From Rhynchopus sp. YZ270_cl-10 (Eukaryota > Euglenozoa > Diplonemea > Diplonemida > Diplonemidae): a stretch of 64,000 bases of DNA. The stretch spans positions 744,001 to 808,000 of the forward strand of contig OZ037833.1 in NCBI GenBank assembly GCA_964035575.1, in the 5' to 3' direction. Position 1 is the first letter of the stretch; each line of letters starts with the position of its first letter. Shown here piece after piece: positions 10,191-21,340 of this stretch. A model generated the notes under the pieces. It was not told the origin of the DNA, searched no databases, and was given only the letters and a program-made list of their open reading frames with translations. The translations under genes and the position numbers were made by a program.

Positions 10191-11175
10191 TTTCTTTTGA
10201 AGGGTGTGCGGTGCTTCTGTTTGTGTTTGTGTTTGTGTTTGTGCTGCAAATACCTGTGGGTGTGGGTGTGGGTGTGGAAAGGGGGAAAGGGGAACTTTGC
10301 GCAAAGCGGTGTTCCTTTGGCTGCCTGCACACATGGTGGAGGGTAAAGAAACAGAGTAGCATCTGGAGTGGGTGAGTGCTGACAACCACGCTACGCTGCC
10401 TTCTCGCACTAATGCGTACCAGCACAGAACGGACGAAGCCGCAAAACAGGCTGGTTAATAATAATGATTCGCTATGAAGCAACAGTGTGGAAGAGGCACA
10501 GACAAGAGAGTAGGTAGGGAGGTGGGGTGGGTGGGGTAGGGTGGGTGGTGTTCGTTTTTGTTTGTTCGTCGGCAAGAAGATGTCTTGTTACGGAAGAGAC
10601 GACCATACCGGTATCCACGCCTTTGCATCCTTTGTTTTTCAAATCAATCCAGCATACACTGGACTGGGTCGGTTGTGCAAAAGATTGGAAACACATAATA
10701 AAAGGTGGACATGTGAAAGACATGCGGACACAGGCATCGATCGGAGACAAAAGGTAAAGTAGAGCGTGTGCACGTGAAACAGCACTACTGTCGCAGGTGA
10801 CTGGTTCGCCACCGTTGACGAGTAACCATTTCAAAAAAGACCACACAAAGAAGGGTTGAGCGATGAGTGTAGGGTACCTTACTGGCGTGCACACACATCT
10901 TTGAAAGAAAAGACAAGAAGAAGTCTGTGAACAAAAGAAAGAAGTTGTTGTAAGTTATTGAAAAGAGAAAGTGCTGCTGCCCTCGCGGGCTTTTGTTGCA
11001 AGTACTTTTTTTTCCTCGCGGAAATGCATTTTTCCTCATGTTGTTGTTGACATGCAAACAGATATGCAAAACTCAAGTAAATGAGTTATGTGTGGACACC
11101 GCTCGCATACTAACACAGCACACACACACACGCACACATGCATACATACATACATACACACACAGTGCTCTGTGC

Positions 11176-12483
11176 TCACGCAAAGTACTCCACATTCGCC
11201 TGTTCCACCATTCCCTGGGAAAACGTATGGGCGAAACCCAGGTCCACGTTGCTGAACTTGTTGTTCCAAACATGCACAGCAGGGCTGGTCGCATCAAACA
11301 CCCAGCCAGTCACGCCGAACCCCTTCACGTACTTGAGGTCGTTGTCCTCGAGGCGGAGTGGCGTCTTTGTGTCCCCTGTGCGGACGTAGATGGCGTGCTC
11401 CCCCACATGCGAGACTGTGTTGTGCGACACCACCTGTGCGTACGACGACTCTGGGGCAACAGGAAGTGCGTCAATCGGCCCTGTGGGGGTGCGGGCAGCG
11501 CTGTAGAGCGGTGTCTGGTGCATGATGATGCCGTTGCCGGGGCCGTCGTGCACAACGTTGTTTGCGACGTGCACACGCCCGTGGCCCACCTGGATGCCGT
11601 TGTCGTGGTCTGTCACACCAGCGGAGTTCACGAGGGCCGGGCCCGGGTGGTAGCCAAAGTGCTCAACCACGTTGTTGTGCACACTGCCCGAAATGACCCC
11701 CGCAAGCTGGATGCCGTCGGCACCTGTGTCGTAGAGGACGTTGTTGTAGATCTGCACGTTCTCAAGCAGGTGTGGGAAGAGCAGCTCGCCAGGGCAGGCG
11801 TAGTGCTCAATGCCGTTCACCGCGTAGTGGCCGATGTACATCCCCTCCCCGTCCACAATGTGCTCAATCAGGTTGTCGTGGATCAGCAGGTTGCGCATCA
11901 CAAACTTCGTCCGCAGCATCTCCCCACTGCACGTCGGGTCCGTCTTCGTCTTGATGCCGTGCTCCATAGCGTGCTGGATGTGCAGGTGGTCCACCTCCAC
12001 ATCGGAGCTCAACGCACGGATCGTCACTGCGCCGTTTGCAACAATGGCGTGCTTTGCAAATGTGACACCCCCACCCGTCACGCGGAAGTGCTGGGAGTCA
12101 AGCACGCTGATGGCTCCCCCTGTGTTGAGGGTCACAGTGCTGCCGTCAGCGTTCGTGCGTTCCTGTGTGTAAGCGCTGGCGAGCGAGACCACACCGCCAC
12201 AGGCACGCAACGTCACAACCTTCTCCTCAGTGCCCTTCACACCCTCGACCATGATGCTGCTGCGGGCACCAGGTTCAAAGCACAGCACATCCCCAGGCTG
12301 GATCAACGCCGTCCCAAACTTGTAGTAATACGGAAACGGGGCGCCGCCCGCAATCTTCGAGTACGCAGGGTTCACGACAAAGGTGCAGCCGCAGGAGGCA
12401 ATCTGTTCGTCTGTGAGAACACTCGCTCCGGAGGTGGTCCCTGCCAAGGCAGCGACACAGGCAAGCAGCATGGGCACACGCAT
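11176..12483 (-). CDS. Gene B copy 3: secreted beta-helix protein
   Basis: Predicted protein identical to the other full copies (435 aa with signal peptide and beta-helix coils). The single-base variant at 11005 lies 171 bp beyond its stop codon, in the presumed 3' UTR or intergenic DNA. Confidence 0.88.
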   Translation of the reverse strand: MRVPMLLACVAALAGTTSGASVLTDEQIASCGCTFVVNPAYSKIAGGAPFPYYYKFGTALIQPGDVLCFEPGARSSIMVEGVKGTEEKVVTLRACGGVVSLASAYTQERTNADGSTVTLNTGGAISVLDSQHFRVTGGGVTFAKHAIVANGAVTIRALSSDVEVDHLHIQHAMEHGIKTKTDPTCSGEMLRTKFVMRNLLIHDNLIEHIVDGEGMYIGHYAVNGIEHYACPGELLFPHLLENVQIYNNVLYDTGADGIQLAGVISGSVHNNVVEHFGYHPGPALVNSAGVTDHDNGIQVGHGRVHVANNVVHDGPGNGIIMHQTPLYSAARTPTGPIDALPVAPESSYAQVVSHNTVSHVGEHAIYVRTGDTKTPLRLEDNDLKYVKGFGVTGWVFDATSPAVHVWNNKFSNVDLGFAHTFSQGMVEQANVEYFA

Positions 12484-13348
12484 AGTGAAAGGTGTAACGA
12501 ATAGAAGAGTATTCTGTGGAGTGGTGTAGTCTTTCTTCTCTTCCCCGCAACGGAGAGGTGCTGTCTGTGCCTCCCGACTCTTAGCCATAGCCGACGCAGC
12601 GCTTCTGTGTCATGAGGAAGACAGGGGCAGGAAGCTCGAACATAACTAAAAGAGGGGGGAAAGGGGGTCTTGTCTTTTTTTTATTATTATTTGCAGTGTG
12701 CCGACCATGACCATCACCATCACAACGCCACCCAAAGTCCAGGGCGCTTTTATCCAATAGAAAAAAGAAAAAAGAAAACAGAAAAAAAGAAAGTGGAGTA
12801 TGCGTTTTGTATCTGGACATTTAAAAAGGATCTGCTCCACCAATAAGACGGAGCAGCTCAACCACCGACTGGCAGTTTTCCAAATTTCAAAATGGGGCGA
12901 CCAAGCTATGATTCTGGACATGTCGGGAAAATAGAGAAAACTTCAATAGATGAAATGTGCATTTCTTTCGTGCACACACATCCAAAGAATCGTGGCTAAG
13001 GGGGGCGGGGGCGGGGGGGGAACACCACTGACTGGTGGCTGCGCACAAATGGGGTTGGGGAGAAGGGTTTTAGTAAGCACCGGCACAACTGCCCAAAGTG
13101 AAGGGAGGTGTACGAACAATGCGGAATGCGGAATGGACCGAAGACCACTTTGTTTCATGCGCAAACACTTGAATGAGAACAGAAACGTGGGGAGAGCGAA
13201 GTCTCGCCTGCACGTACGTCTTTACGTTGTTAGCATTAGTAAAAATGTTTTTTTGGTTCTCTGGGGAAAAGAGGAAAAAGGGGAAATATGGGGAAATAGG
13301 GAAAGACCACCGACTGGCGGTTCACTTATCAGGGTTCATCATGGATCA

Positions 13349-14287
13349 CTACTTGTTCAGGCTCATGAGCTCGTCGTTGTTTCTCTTGCTCTTGGACATG
13401 TAGAGGACACCGCACACAACAGCAGCAACCACGACAAGACCACCCACGGCGATGGCAGCAATGACACCCGCACTGAGGGAGCTGCTGCCGCTGTCCGATG
13501 TAGCGGGCCCGGACCAGGAGAAGGAGGAACCCGGCTGGCCGCTGATGACGAGGATCTTGCCCTTCTCGCACTGCGAGGCGAACGTGACTGTGCCTTGTGC
13601 TGCGGAGGCGGCTGTGTAGACTACGTTCGACGAGACGGCGTCCACTTCCCCTGCGGTGACCGTGAAGTGCACCGCCTCACTCGCACCGCAGTGCATCACA
13701 CCCATGTAGAAGTCCATCAGCTTGCTCCCCACTGTGACAGAGCCGGTCGAGCCTGCGGACACCGGCTTGAGCGGCGCGGCAGCTTTGTCAATTGCATCCT
13801 CCGACAACTCAAGGCTGACGCCGGCAGGGCCAGACTTTGGCACGTAGCGTGTGAAGACACGCATGCTGTACGAAAACACTGGGGACGGGTCCGTCCATAC
13901 CGGCGCACTCACCTGGAAGTACATGTCCGCACCAGGCGCGTACTCGGAGCCAACTGCAACAATGAGGACAGTGTCGTTCGTCGGGTCCACCGTCATCGGC
14001 TGCCCCACCGTATCATCCGTGTACAGCGTCAGGTTGAACGCAGGGATCTTATCCACTCCAGCGGGTGCGGTCAGGTTCAGCACCACGTGCTGCAGGTACG
14101 TCGTCTGCGTGTCCGCAATGTCCCCCGACACCATCGACACCAGGTCGCCCACATCCAGCTGGATGCTCGGGTTCGAGGAGTTGATGTTAAAGCCAGTTGT
14201 CACCTCGGAGAGCACGTCTACCCCCGGGGGCAGTGGCGCTGTGCTGGCAGCAGACTGTGTTGCGAGTAGGGCCAAGAGAAACGCCAT
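13349..14287 (-). CDS. Gene A copy 4: type I membrane protein
   Basis: Predicted protein identical to copies 1-3. This is the last gene A with the standard upstream region. Confidence 0.87.
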   Translation of the reverse strand: MAFLLALLATQSAASTAPLPPGVDVLSEVTTGFNINSSNPSIQLDVGDLVSMVSGDIADTQTTYLQHVVLNLTAPAGVDKIPAFNLTLYTDDTVGQPMTVDPTNDTVLIVAVGSEYAPGADMYFQVSAPVWTDPSPVFSYSMRVFTRYVPKSGPAGVSLELSEDAIDKAAAPLKPVSAGSTGSVTVGSKLMDFYMGVMHCGASEAVHFTVTAGEVDAVSSNVVYTAASAAQGTVTFASQCEKGKILVISGQPGSSFSWSGPATSDSGSSSLSAGVIAAIAVGGLVVVAAVVCGVLYMSKSKRNNDELMSLNK

Positions 14288-15272
14288 TTTCTTTTGAAGG
14301 GTGTGCGGTGCTTCTGTTTGTGTTTGTGTTTGTGTTTGTGCTGCAAATACCTGTGGGTGTGGGTGTGGGTGTGGAAAGGGGGAAAGGGGAACTTTGCGCA
14401 AAGCGGTGTTCCTTTGGCTGCCTGCACACATGGTGGAGGGTAAAGAAACAGAGTAGCATCTGGAGTGGGTGAGTGCTGACAACCACGCTACGCTGCCTTC
14501 TCGCACTAATGCGTACCAGCACAGAACGGACGAAGCCGCAAAACAGGCTGGTTAATAATAATGATTCGCTATGAAGCAACAGTGTGGAAGAGGCACAGAC
14601 AAGAGAGTAGGTAGGGAGGTGGGGTGGGTGGGGTAGGGTGGGTGGTGTTCGTTTTTGTTTGTTCGTCGGCAAGAAGATGTCTTGTTACGGAAGAGACGAC
14701 CATACCGGTATCCACGCCTTTGCATCCTTTGTTTTTCAAATCAATCCAGCATACACTGGACTGGGTCGGTTGTGCAAAAGATTGGAAACACATAATAAAA
14801 GGTGGACATGTGAAAGACATGCGGACACAGGCATCGATCGGAGACAAAAGGTAAAGTAGAGCGTGTGCACGTGAAACAGCACTACTGTCGCAGGTGACTG
14901 GTTCGCCACCGTTGACGAGTAACCATTTCAAAAAAGACCACACAAAGAAGGGTTGAGCGATGAGTGTAGGGTACCTTACTGGCGTGCACACACATCTTTG
15001 AAAGAAAAGACAAGAAGAAGTCTGTGAACAAAAGAAAGAAGTTGTTGTAAGTTATTGAAAAGAGAAAGTGCTGCTGCCCTCGCGGGCTTTTGTTGCAAGT
15101 ATTTTTTTTTCCTCGCGGAAATGCATTTTTCCTCATGTTGTTGTTGACATGCAAACAGATATGCAAAACTCAAGTAAATGAGTTATGTGTGGACACCGCT
15201 CGCATACTAACACAGCACACACACACACGCACACATGCATACATACATACATACACACACAGTGCTCTGTGC

Positions 15273-16580
15273 TCACGCAAAGTACTCCACATTCGCCTGT
15301 TCCACCATTCCCTGGGAAAACGTATGGGCGAAACCCAGGTCCACGTTGCTGAACTTGTTGTTCCAAACATGCACAGCAGGGCTGGTCGCATCAAACACCC
15401 AGCCAGTCACGCCGAACCCCTTCACGTACTTGAGGTCGTTGTCCTCGAGGCGGAGTGGCGTCTTTGTGTCCCCTGTGCGGACGTAGATGGCGTGCTCCCC
15501 CACATGCGAGACTGTGTTGTGCGACACCACCTGTGCGTACGACGACTCTGGGGCAACAGGAAGTGCGTCAATCGGCCCTGTGGGGGTGCGGGCAGCGCTG
15601 TAGAGCGGTGTCTGGTGCATGATGATGCCGTTGCCGGGGCCGTCGTGCACAACGTTGTTTGCGACGTGCACACGCCCGTGGCCCACCTGGATGCCGTTGT
15701 CGTGGTCTGTCACACCAGCGGAGTTCACGAGGGCCGGGCCCGGGTGGTAGCCAAAGTGCTCAACCACGTTGTTGTGCACACTGCCCGAAATGACCCCCGC
15801 AAGCTGGATGCCGTCGGCACCTGTGTCGTAGAGGACGTTGTTGTAGATCTGCACGTTCTCAAGCAGGTGTGGGAAGAGCAGCTCGCCAGGGCAGGCGTAG
15901 TGCTCAATGCCGTTCACCGCGTAGTGGCCGATGTACATCCCCTCCCCGTCCACAATGTGCTCAATCAGGTTGTCGTGGATCAGCAGGTTGCGCATCACAA
16001 ACTTCGTCCGCAGCATCTCCCCACTGCACGTCGGGTCCGTCTTCGTCTTGATGCCGTGCTCCATAGCGTGCTGGATGTGCAGGTGGTCCACCTCCACATC
16101 GGAGCTCAACGCACGGATCGTCACTGCGCCGTTTGCAACAATGGCGTGCTTTGCAAATGTGACACCCCCACCCGTCACGCGGAAGTGCTGGGAGTCAAGC
16201 ACGCTGATGGCTCCCCCTGTGTTGAGGGTCACAGTGCTGCCGTCAGCGTTCGTGCGTTCCTGTGTGTAAGCGCTGGCGAGCGAGACCACACCGCCACAGG
16301 CACGCAACGTCACAACCTTCTCCTCAGTGCCCTTCACACCCTCGACCATGATGCTGCTGCGGGCACCAGGTTCAAAGCACAGCACATCCCCAGGCTGGAT
16401 CAACGCCGTCCCAAACTTGTAGTAATACGGAAACGGGGCGCCGCCCGCAATCTTCGAGTACGCAGGGTTCACGACAAAGGTGCAGCCGCAGGAGGCAATC
16501 TGTTCGTCTGTGAGAACACTCGCTCCGGAGGTGGTCCCTGCCAAGGCAGCGACACAGGCAAGCAGCATGGGCACACGCAT
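15273..16580 (-). CDS. Gene B copy 4: secreted beta-helix protein
   Basis: Predicted protein identical to the other copies. It is the last gene B on this side, because the array breaks off before another could occur. At the right edge there is therefore one more gene A than gene B. Confidence 0.88.
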   Translation of the reverse strand: MRVPMLLACVAALAGTTSGASVLTDEQIASCGCTFVVNPAYSKIAGGAPFPYYYKFGTALIQPGDVLCFEPGARSSIMVEGVKGTEEKVVTLRACGGVVSLASAYTQERTNADGSTVTLNTGGAISVLDSQHFRVTGGGVTFAKHAIVANGAVTIRALSSDVEVDHLHIQHAMEHGIKTKTDPTCSGEMLRTKFVMRNLLIHDNLIEHIVDGEGMYIGHYAVNGIEHYACPGELLFPHLLENVQIYNNVLYDTGADGIQLAGVISGSVHNNVVEHFGYHPGPALVNSAGVTDHDNGIQVGHGRVHVANNVVHDGPGNGIIMHQTPLYSAARTPTGPIDALPVAPESSYAQVVSHNTVSHVGEHAIYVRTGDTKTPLRLEDNDLKYVKGFGVTGWVFDATSPAVHVWNNKFSNVDLGFAHTFSQGMVEQANVEYFA

Positions 16581-17445
16581 AGTGAAAGGTGTAACGAATA
16601 GAAGAGTATTCTGTGGAGTGGTGTAGTCTTTCTTCTCTTCCCCGCAACGGAGAGGTGCTGTCTGTGCCTCCCGACTCTTAGCCATAGCCGACGCAGCGCT
16701 TCTGTGTCATGAGGAAGACAGGGGCAGGAAGCTCGAACATAACTAAAAGAGGGGGGAAAGGGGGTCTTGTCTTTTTTTTATTATTATTTGCAGTGTGCCG
16801 ACCATGACCATCACCATCACAACGCCACCCAAAGTCCAGGGCGCTTTTATCCAATAGAAAAAAGAAAAAAGAAAACAGAAAAAAAGAAAGTGGAGTATGC
16901 GTTTTGTATCTGGACATTTAAAAAGGATCTGCTCCACCAATAAGACGGAGCAGCTCAACCACCGACTGGCAGTTTTCCAAATTTCAAAATGGGGCGACCA
17001 AGCTATGATTCTGGACATGTCGGGAAAATAGAGAAAACTTCAATAGATGAAATGTGCATTTCTTTCGTGCACACACATCCAAAGAATCGTGGCTAAGGGG
17101 GGCGGGGGCGGGGGGGGAACACCACTGACTGGTGGCTGCGCACAAATGGGGTTGGGGAGAAGGGTTTTAGTAAGCACCGGCACAACTGCCCAAAGTGAAG
17201 GGAGGTGTACGAACAATGCGGAATGCGGAATGGACCGAAGACCACTTTGTTTCATGCGCAAACACTTGAATGAGAACAGAAACGTGGGGAGAGCGAAGTC
17301 TCGCCTGCACGTACGTCTTTACGTTGTTAGCATTAGTAAAAATGTTTTTTTGGTTCTCTGGGGAAAAGAGGAAAAAGGGGAAATATGGGGAAATAGGGAA
17401 AGACCACCGACTGGCGGTTCACTTATCAGGGTTCATCATGGATCA

Positions 17446-18384
17446 CTACTTGTTCAGGCTCATGAGCTCGTCGTTGTTTCTCTTGCTCTTGGACATGTAG
17501 AGGACACCGCACACAACAGCAGCAACCACGACAAGACCACCCACGGCGATGGCAGCAATGACACCCGCACTGAGGGAGCTGCTGCCGCTGTCCGATGTAG
17601 CGGGCCCGGACCAGGAGAAGGAGGAACCCGGCTGGCCGCTGATGACGAGGATCTTGCCCTTCTCGCACTGCGAGGCGAACGTGACTGTGCCTTGTGCTGC
17701 GGAGGCGGCTGTGTAGACTACGTTCGACGAGACGGCGTCCACTTCCCCTGCGGTGACCGTGAAGTGCACCGCCTCACTCGCACCGCAGTGCATCACACCC
17801 ATGTAGAAGTCCATCAGCTTGCTCCCCACTGTGACAGAGCCGGTCGAGCCTGCGGACACCGGCTTGAGCGGCGCGGCAGCTTTGTCAATTGCATCCTCCG
17901 ACAACTCAAGGCTGACGCCGGCAGGGCCAGACTTTGGCACGTAGCGTGTGAAGACACGCATGCTGTACGAAAACACTGGGGACGGGTCCGTCCATACCGG
18001 CGCACTCACCTGGAAGTACATGTCCGCACCAGGCGCGTACTCGGAGCCAACTGCAACAATGAGGACAGTGTCGTTCGTCGGGTCCACCGTCATCGGCTGC
18101 CCCACCGTATCATCCGTGTACAGCGTCAGGTTGAACGCAGGGATCTTATCCACTCCAGCGGGTGCGGTCAGGTTCAGCACCACGTGCTGCAGGTACGTCG
18201 TCTGCGTGTCCGCAATGTCCCCCGACACCATCGACACCAGGTCGCCCACATCCAGCTGGATGCTCGGGTTCGAGGAGTTGATGTTAAAGCCAGTTGTCAC
18301 CTCGGAGAGCACGTCTACCCCCGGGGGCAGTGGCGCTGTGCTGGCAGCAGACTGTGTTGCGAGTAGGGCCAAGAGAAACGCCAT
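17446..18384 (-). CDS. Gene A copy 5 (array edge): type I membrane protein with a different upstream region
   Basis: The 312-aa coding sequence is the same as in the other copies from the Met at 18384. Seven bases directly upstream of the start codon are missing, and homology to the array ends about 110 bp upstream (near 18495). The promoter region is therefore unrelated to that of copies 1-4. This copy is either the founder flank or the product of the recombination that bounded the array. It may be regulated differently. Confidence 0.86.
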   Translation of the reverse strand: MAFLLALLATQSAASTAPLPPGVDVLSEVTTGFNINSSNPSIQLDVGDLVSMVSGDIADTQTTYLQHVVLNLTAPAGVDKIPAFNLTLYTDDTVGQPMTVDPTNDTVLIVAVGSEYAPGADMYFQVSAPVWTDPSPVFSYSMRVFTRYVPKSGPAGVSLELSEDAIDKAAAPLKPVSAGSTGSVTVGSKLMDFYMGVMHCGASEAVHFTVTAGEVDAVSSNVVYTAASAAQGTVTFASQCEKGKILVISGQPGSSFSWSGPATSDSGSSSLSAGVIAAIAVGGLVVVAAVVCGVLYMSKSKRNNDELMSLNK

Positions 18385-18495
18385 TTTAGGGTGTGCGGTG
18401 CTTCTGTTTGTGTTTGTGTTTGTGTTTGTGCTGCAAATACCTGTGGGTGTGGGTGTGGGTGTGGAAAGGGGGAAAGGGGAACGTTGCGCAAAGTA

Positions 18496-19350
18496 TTGCG
18501 TTTTTCGGGGTCTTTTCTTTTTCCTGCATTTTATTGCATACAAAAGAGAGCTGGGGACATACAAAAACACTGCTGGAGAGTTGGAAGGTAAGAATCAAGA
18601 ACTACTTAGGCGGGGCAAACACACCATTGACTTGACAGGCGAGGGACGCTCTATGGCACATATGTGCCCAGTGTTGTTAGTATTGGACACACACAGAAGA
18701 GTTAATGGCAAATGAGGCATTACAACTTGCTTAGATAAGCTCCAGAAACAATCTTGTTAGACAGTGCAACCGCCTTTGTGGACGATACGAAGTTCTCCAC
18801 AAACGGGAGGAAACAACATCCATTTACAGCAAACAGTCAGTGGCAACAGAACAAAAGAAACAAATGTACAAGAGAAGCGAAAGAATAGAACGACTAGTCA
18901 CACATTTGGGCAACACCCCCGCTCTTAGCAAGTACCCACCACTGCTTTTTCAACACACATACGCAAGGTTCCTACACAATGCGCATAAACTGAATAAACC
19001 CCTTTTACGGGAAATAAGCCAAGAACGCACCCACACACATTTGTGACATGCTTCGCTCTTAGGAACTACTCACACCTGCTTTCAACATACACACAATACA
19101 CATTTGGGGGCATATTCTACGCAAAGAATTACCCCTACTAGGTTATCAAACACACACAACGCGATATGGACGCCGTTTTGCTCTTAAGGAACTACACACC
19201 TCCTTTCGAACAACAGACACAAAGCGAGAAAGCGTTGCCTCAAAAGGCTTTTTGCTAGGAAAGCTAGAAAAACTAAAAAAAATACAAAATTGAGACAGCA
19301 AAAACATTTCACAAACTCACCTCACGCCCCAAACCCTGCATCCCCCACCC
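18496..19350. other. Non-coding stretch with a degenerate ~131-bp tandem repeat
   Basis: No supported gene. Three diverged copies of a segment beginning GCTCTTAG and running into an A/C-rich stretch with CCTGCTTTC-like and ACACAC motifs start near 18921, 19052 and 19183. The spacing is about 131 bp. The promoter of the terminal gene A should lie at the left end of this stretch. Confidence 0.6.
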
Positions 19351-20052
19351 CTACCACCCATACAACTTTGTGACATCCTGTCTCGGCTTTACATCACGGT
19401 TTTTTCTACACCCTTCTAATCCTCTTGGCGGTGGGAAGGGTGGGCCGAAGTCTCGGGTGATCGGGTCTCTCCCGCTAGGGGAGAGGACACGACGACGTCC
19501 ACCGGGGGTTGTTCCGCCTCCAAGCGCGAGCATGACGTCGTCAGGGATGGGACCACGGCGGCCTCTACCCGGGGAGGAGTGGAGGGGCTCGGAAGCAAAG
19601 CGGGCCTGGAAACGGGGTGAGGGCTGCCAGGCTGGGTCCTCGGGGATGCGCGAGTCGTAGATGTTGTGCTGCTGGCGGTGCGCTGCGGCGCCGGGACTGC
19701 ATCGCATCATCTTCGAAGGCCGCCCTGCTGCCTCCTCACTGTGCTGTTGTGCCACGCTCTTTACACCACCTCTCCCTCCCTTTGGGAAGTCTGACCCCGG
19801 AGAAGGTGCACACCCTGAATACGAATTATCACATAACTGCACAGCGCTGGCTCTAGGGGTGATGGGTCTGCGGCCGTAGCGTGAAGGGGTGGTGGTGGTG
19901 GTGGTGGTGGTGTAGTTCTGGTGGTGGTGCCCAGAGTCCTGGTAGGAATCGCCCTCCCAGTCGTGGAGGGGTGGGGAGTATGAGCGGTGCACCTCGCCGC
20001 GTGGGGGTTCGCGTAGCATGGGGATTTGGTCGCGTGCTTCGCGGAAGGCCAT
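19351..20052 (-). CDS. Hypothetical disordered 233-aa protein
   Basis: One uninterrupted frame starting MAFREARDQIPMLREPP and ending RQDVTKLYGW. It is rich in Pro, Gly, Arg and Ser, with a poly-Thr run encoded by GGT repeats (about 19889-19912) and basic/proline blocks, so most of it should be disordered. A 22-T tract (poly(A) on the coding strand) lies just upstream of the ATG, which is common around starts in this window. GC-rich codons match the recognised genes here. I recognise no family. The short hydrophobic or charged ends (DQIPMLREP and DVTKLYGW) could be binding motifs, but that is a guess. Confidence 0.62.
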   Translation of the reverse strand: MAFREARDQIPMLREPPRGEVHRSYSPPLHDWEGDSYQDSGHHHQNYTTTTTTTTPSRYGRRPITPRASAVQLCDNSYSGCAPSPGSDFPKGGRGGVKSVAQQHSEEAAGRPSKMMRCSPGAAAHRQQHNIYDSRIPEDPAWQPSPRFQARFASEPLHSSPGRGRRGPIPDDVMLALGGGTTPGGRRRVLSPSGRDPITRDFGPPFPPPRGLEGCRKNRDVKPRQDVTKLYGW

Positions 20053-21340
20053 TCTTTGTGTTTTTTTTTTTTTTTTTTTTTGCCAACAATCACCTTGGAG
20101 AGAACCTACGGTCTGTACTCAAAATGGTATCTAAAGCCTTTTTTTGTACTTATCGAAGACTTTAGATTTCTTTTGATATCAGCTTTTTTTTAGAAGGTTG
20201 TTGTTGACAAGGTGTAATCGGTTGTTGAGAAATTGCTATAGGAGTGGGGTGAGCGGATGAGAGATAACCCCTAATATTTCGACAAAGTGTGACACAAAAT
20301 AAAATAAAAAAGAAAAAGAAACTATCGAAGGTGTGTATAAAGAGGTGGGAGGTGGGATTTTGTGTGTAGTTTGACACCCCCCTCCTGGATGTTGCCTTAT
20401 TTTTGTATGAGGAGGAGATGGCAGATGCGGGAAATGGGTTCTGGATCCCAAGGGATTAAAAAAAAAAGGGGGGGTAGGTAGGGAGCCGTGTAAATCCTAA
20501 ACCTGCTACTCAGTTGACCAATATTTTTTTTTCTTCAAATTTTGGAGCTTCCGCGTTTTTGTTTTTCTGTTTTGCAGATTTTGCAGATTTAGGATTTACC
20601 CCGATAGGGAGGGTTCGATATTTTGCAACACAATTTTTGTTTTTTTGTTTTTTTTTATAGCTTTTTGTTGAAACAAGGTTAGAATGGAGTGAAAAAACCG
20701 GTGGTTTTGCTTTTGTTACTTTTTTTATTGTCTTTTTTGAGGCATTTTTGTTGCCAAAGAAGGTAGTGCCGTGATGCTACCACTGGATGGATTATGGCTG
20801 AACACCTCTAAGCCAGAACCCAGTCTAGAGACATACGTGAAATATTTCAGGACTAGCAGCGTGGGGGGGTGAACAAAAGGGAGAAAACTTTTAAGGATGA
20901 CAAGGGTCTGTTGCGACATGGGTGCATGGGGTTTGCACGTGGTTTTATGAAGTGTTTTGCTACCTTTTTTTAGACGAAGAATGCTCACACAAAAAAAAAA
21001 TAAAAATGAAGAAGCAGGATAGTGCAACAATAACGAACAACAACACTGAACAACGGTTAGCTAGGCAAAAGATAAAACTCGAAAAAAAAAAAAAAAACAA
21101 AAACAAAAATAAAGCACACACAGAGATCTTATTGAGAGCGGGTACTTCTCGGTACCCCCTCTCTCTCCTCTCACTCACTCACTCCTCATCTCCTCACGTC
21201 ACATCACTCTGTCTGGTCTCTTCAGAAGAACACACAAAAGTGGGGTGAGATTTTTTTATTTTAAATAGGTACATCTTAGTAGACATGCCTCACGTGGACA
21301 TAGCAGCGTAAGATGGTTAAAAAGAAAGGGGGGGGGGGGT
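20053..21340. other. Non-coding, T-rich stretch
   Basis: Homopolymer-rich DNA with no credible gene. It contains one small inverted-repeat element (20490-20600), the upstream region of the 19351-20052 gene, and a G12 run near 21329-21340 that abuts the next TIR element. Confidence 0.6.
20490..20600. repeat. Short inverted-repeat (MITE-like) element
   Basis: The left arm GTAAATCCTAAACCTGC (20490-20506) is matched in reverse by GCAGATTTAGGATTTAC (20583-20599) with one mismatch. The AT-rich interior is about 75 bp. TAGGGAG occurs just outside both arms (20479-20485 and 20605-20611) and may be a target-site duplication. Confidence 0.5.

Larger units (their letters stand above)
1..18495. repeat. 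Tandem array of a 4097-bp two-gene unit
   Basis: Position 1 recurs at 4098, 8195, 12292 and 16389, a constant period of 4097 bp. Four whole periods and a fifth partial one lie in the window, and the array continues to the left. All predicted proteins of the full copies are the same. The one difference I noticed is a T-to-C change at 11005 in the third period. The array ends near 18495: a 7-bp deletion follows the gene A start codon of the last copy, and homology then stops inside the 5' leader. Each unit carries gene A and gene B on the minus strand. Such identity implies very recent amplification or ongoing homogenisation by unequal exchange or gene conversion. Confidence 0.97.
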
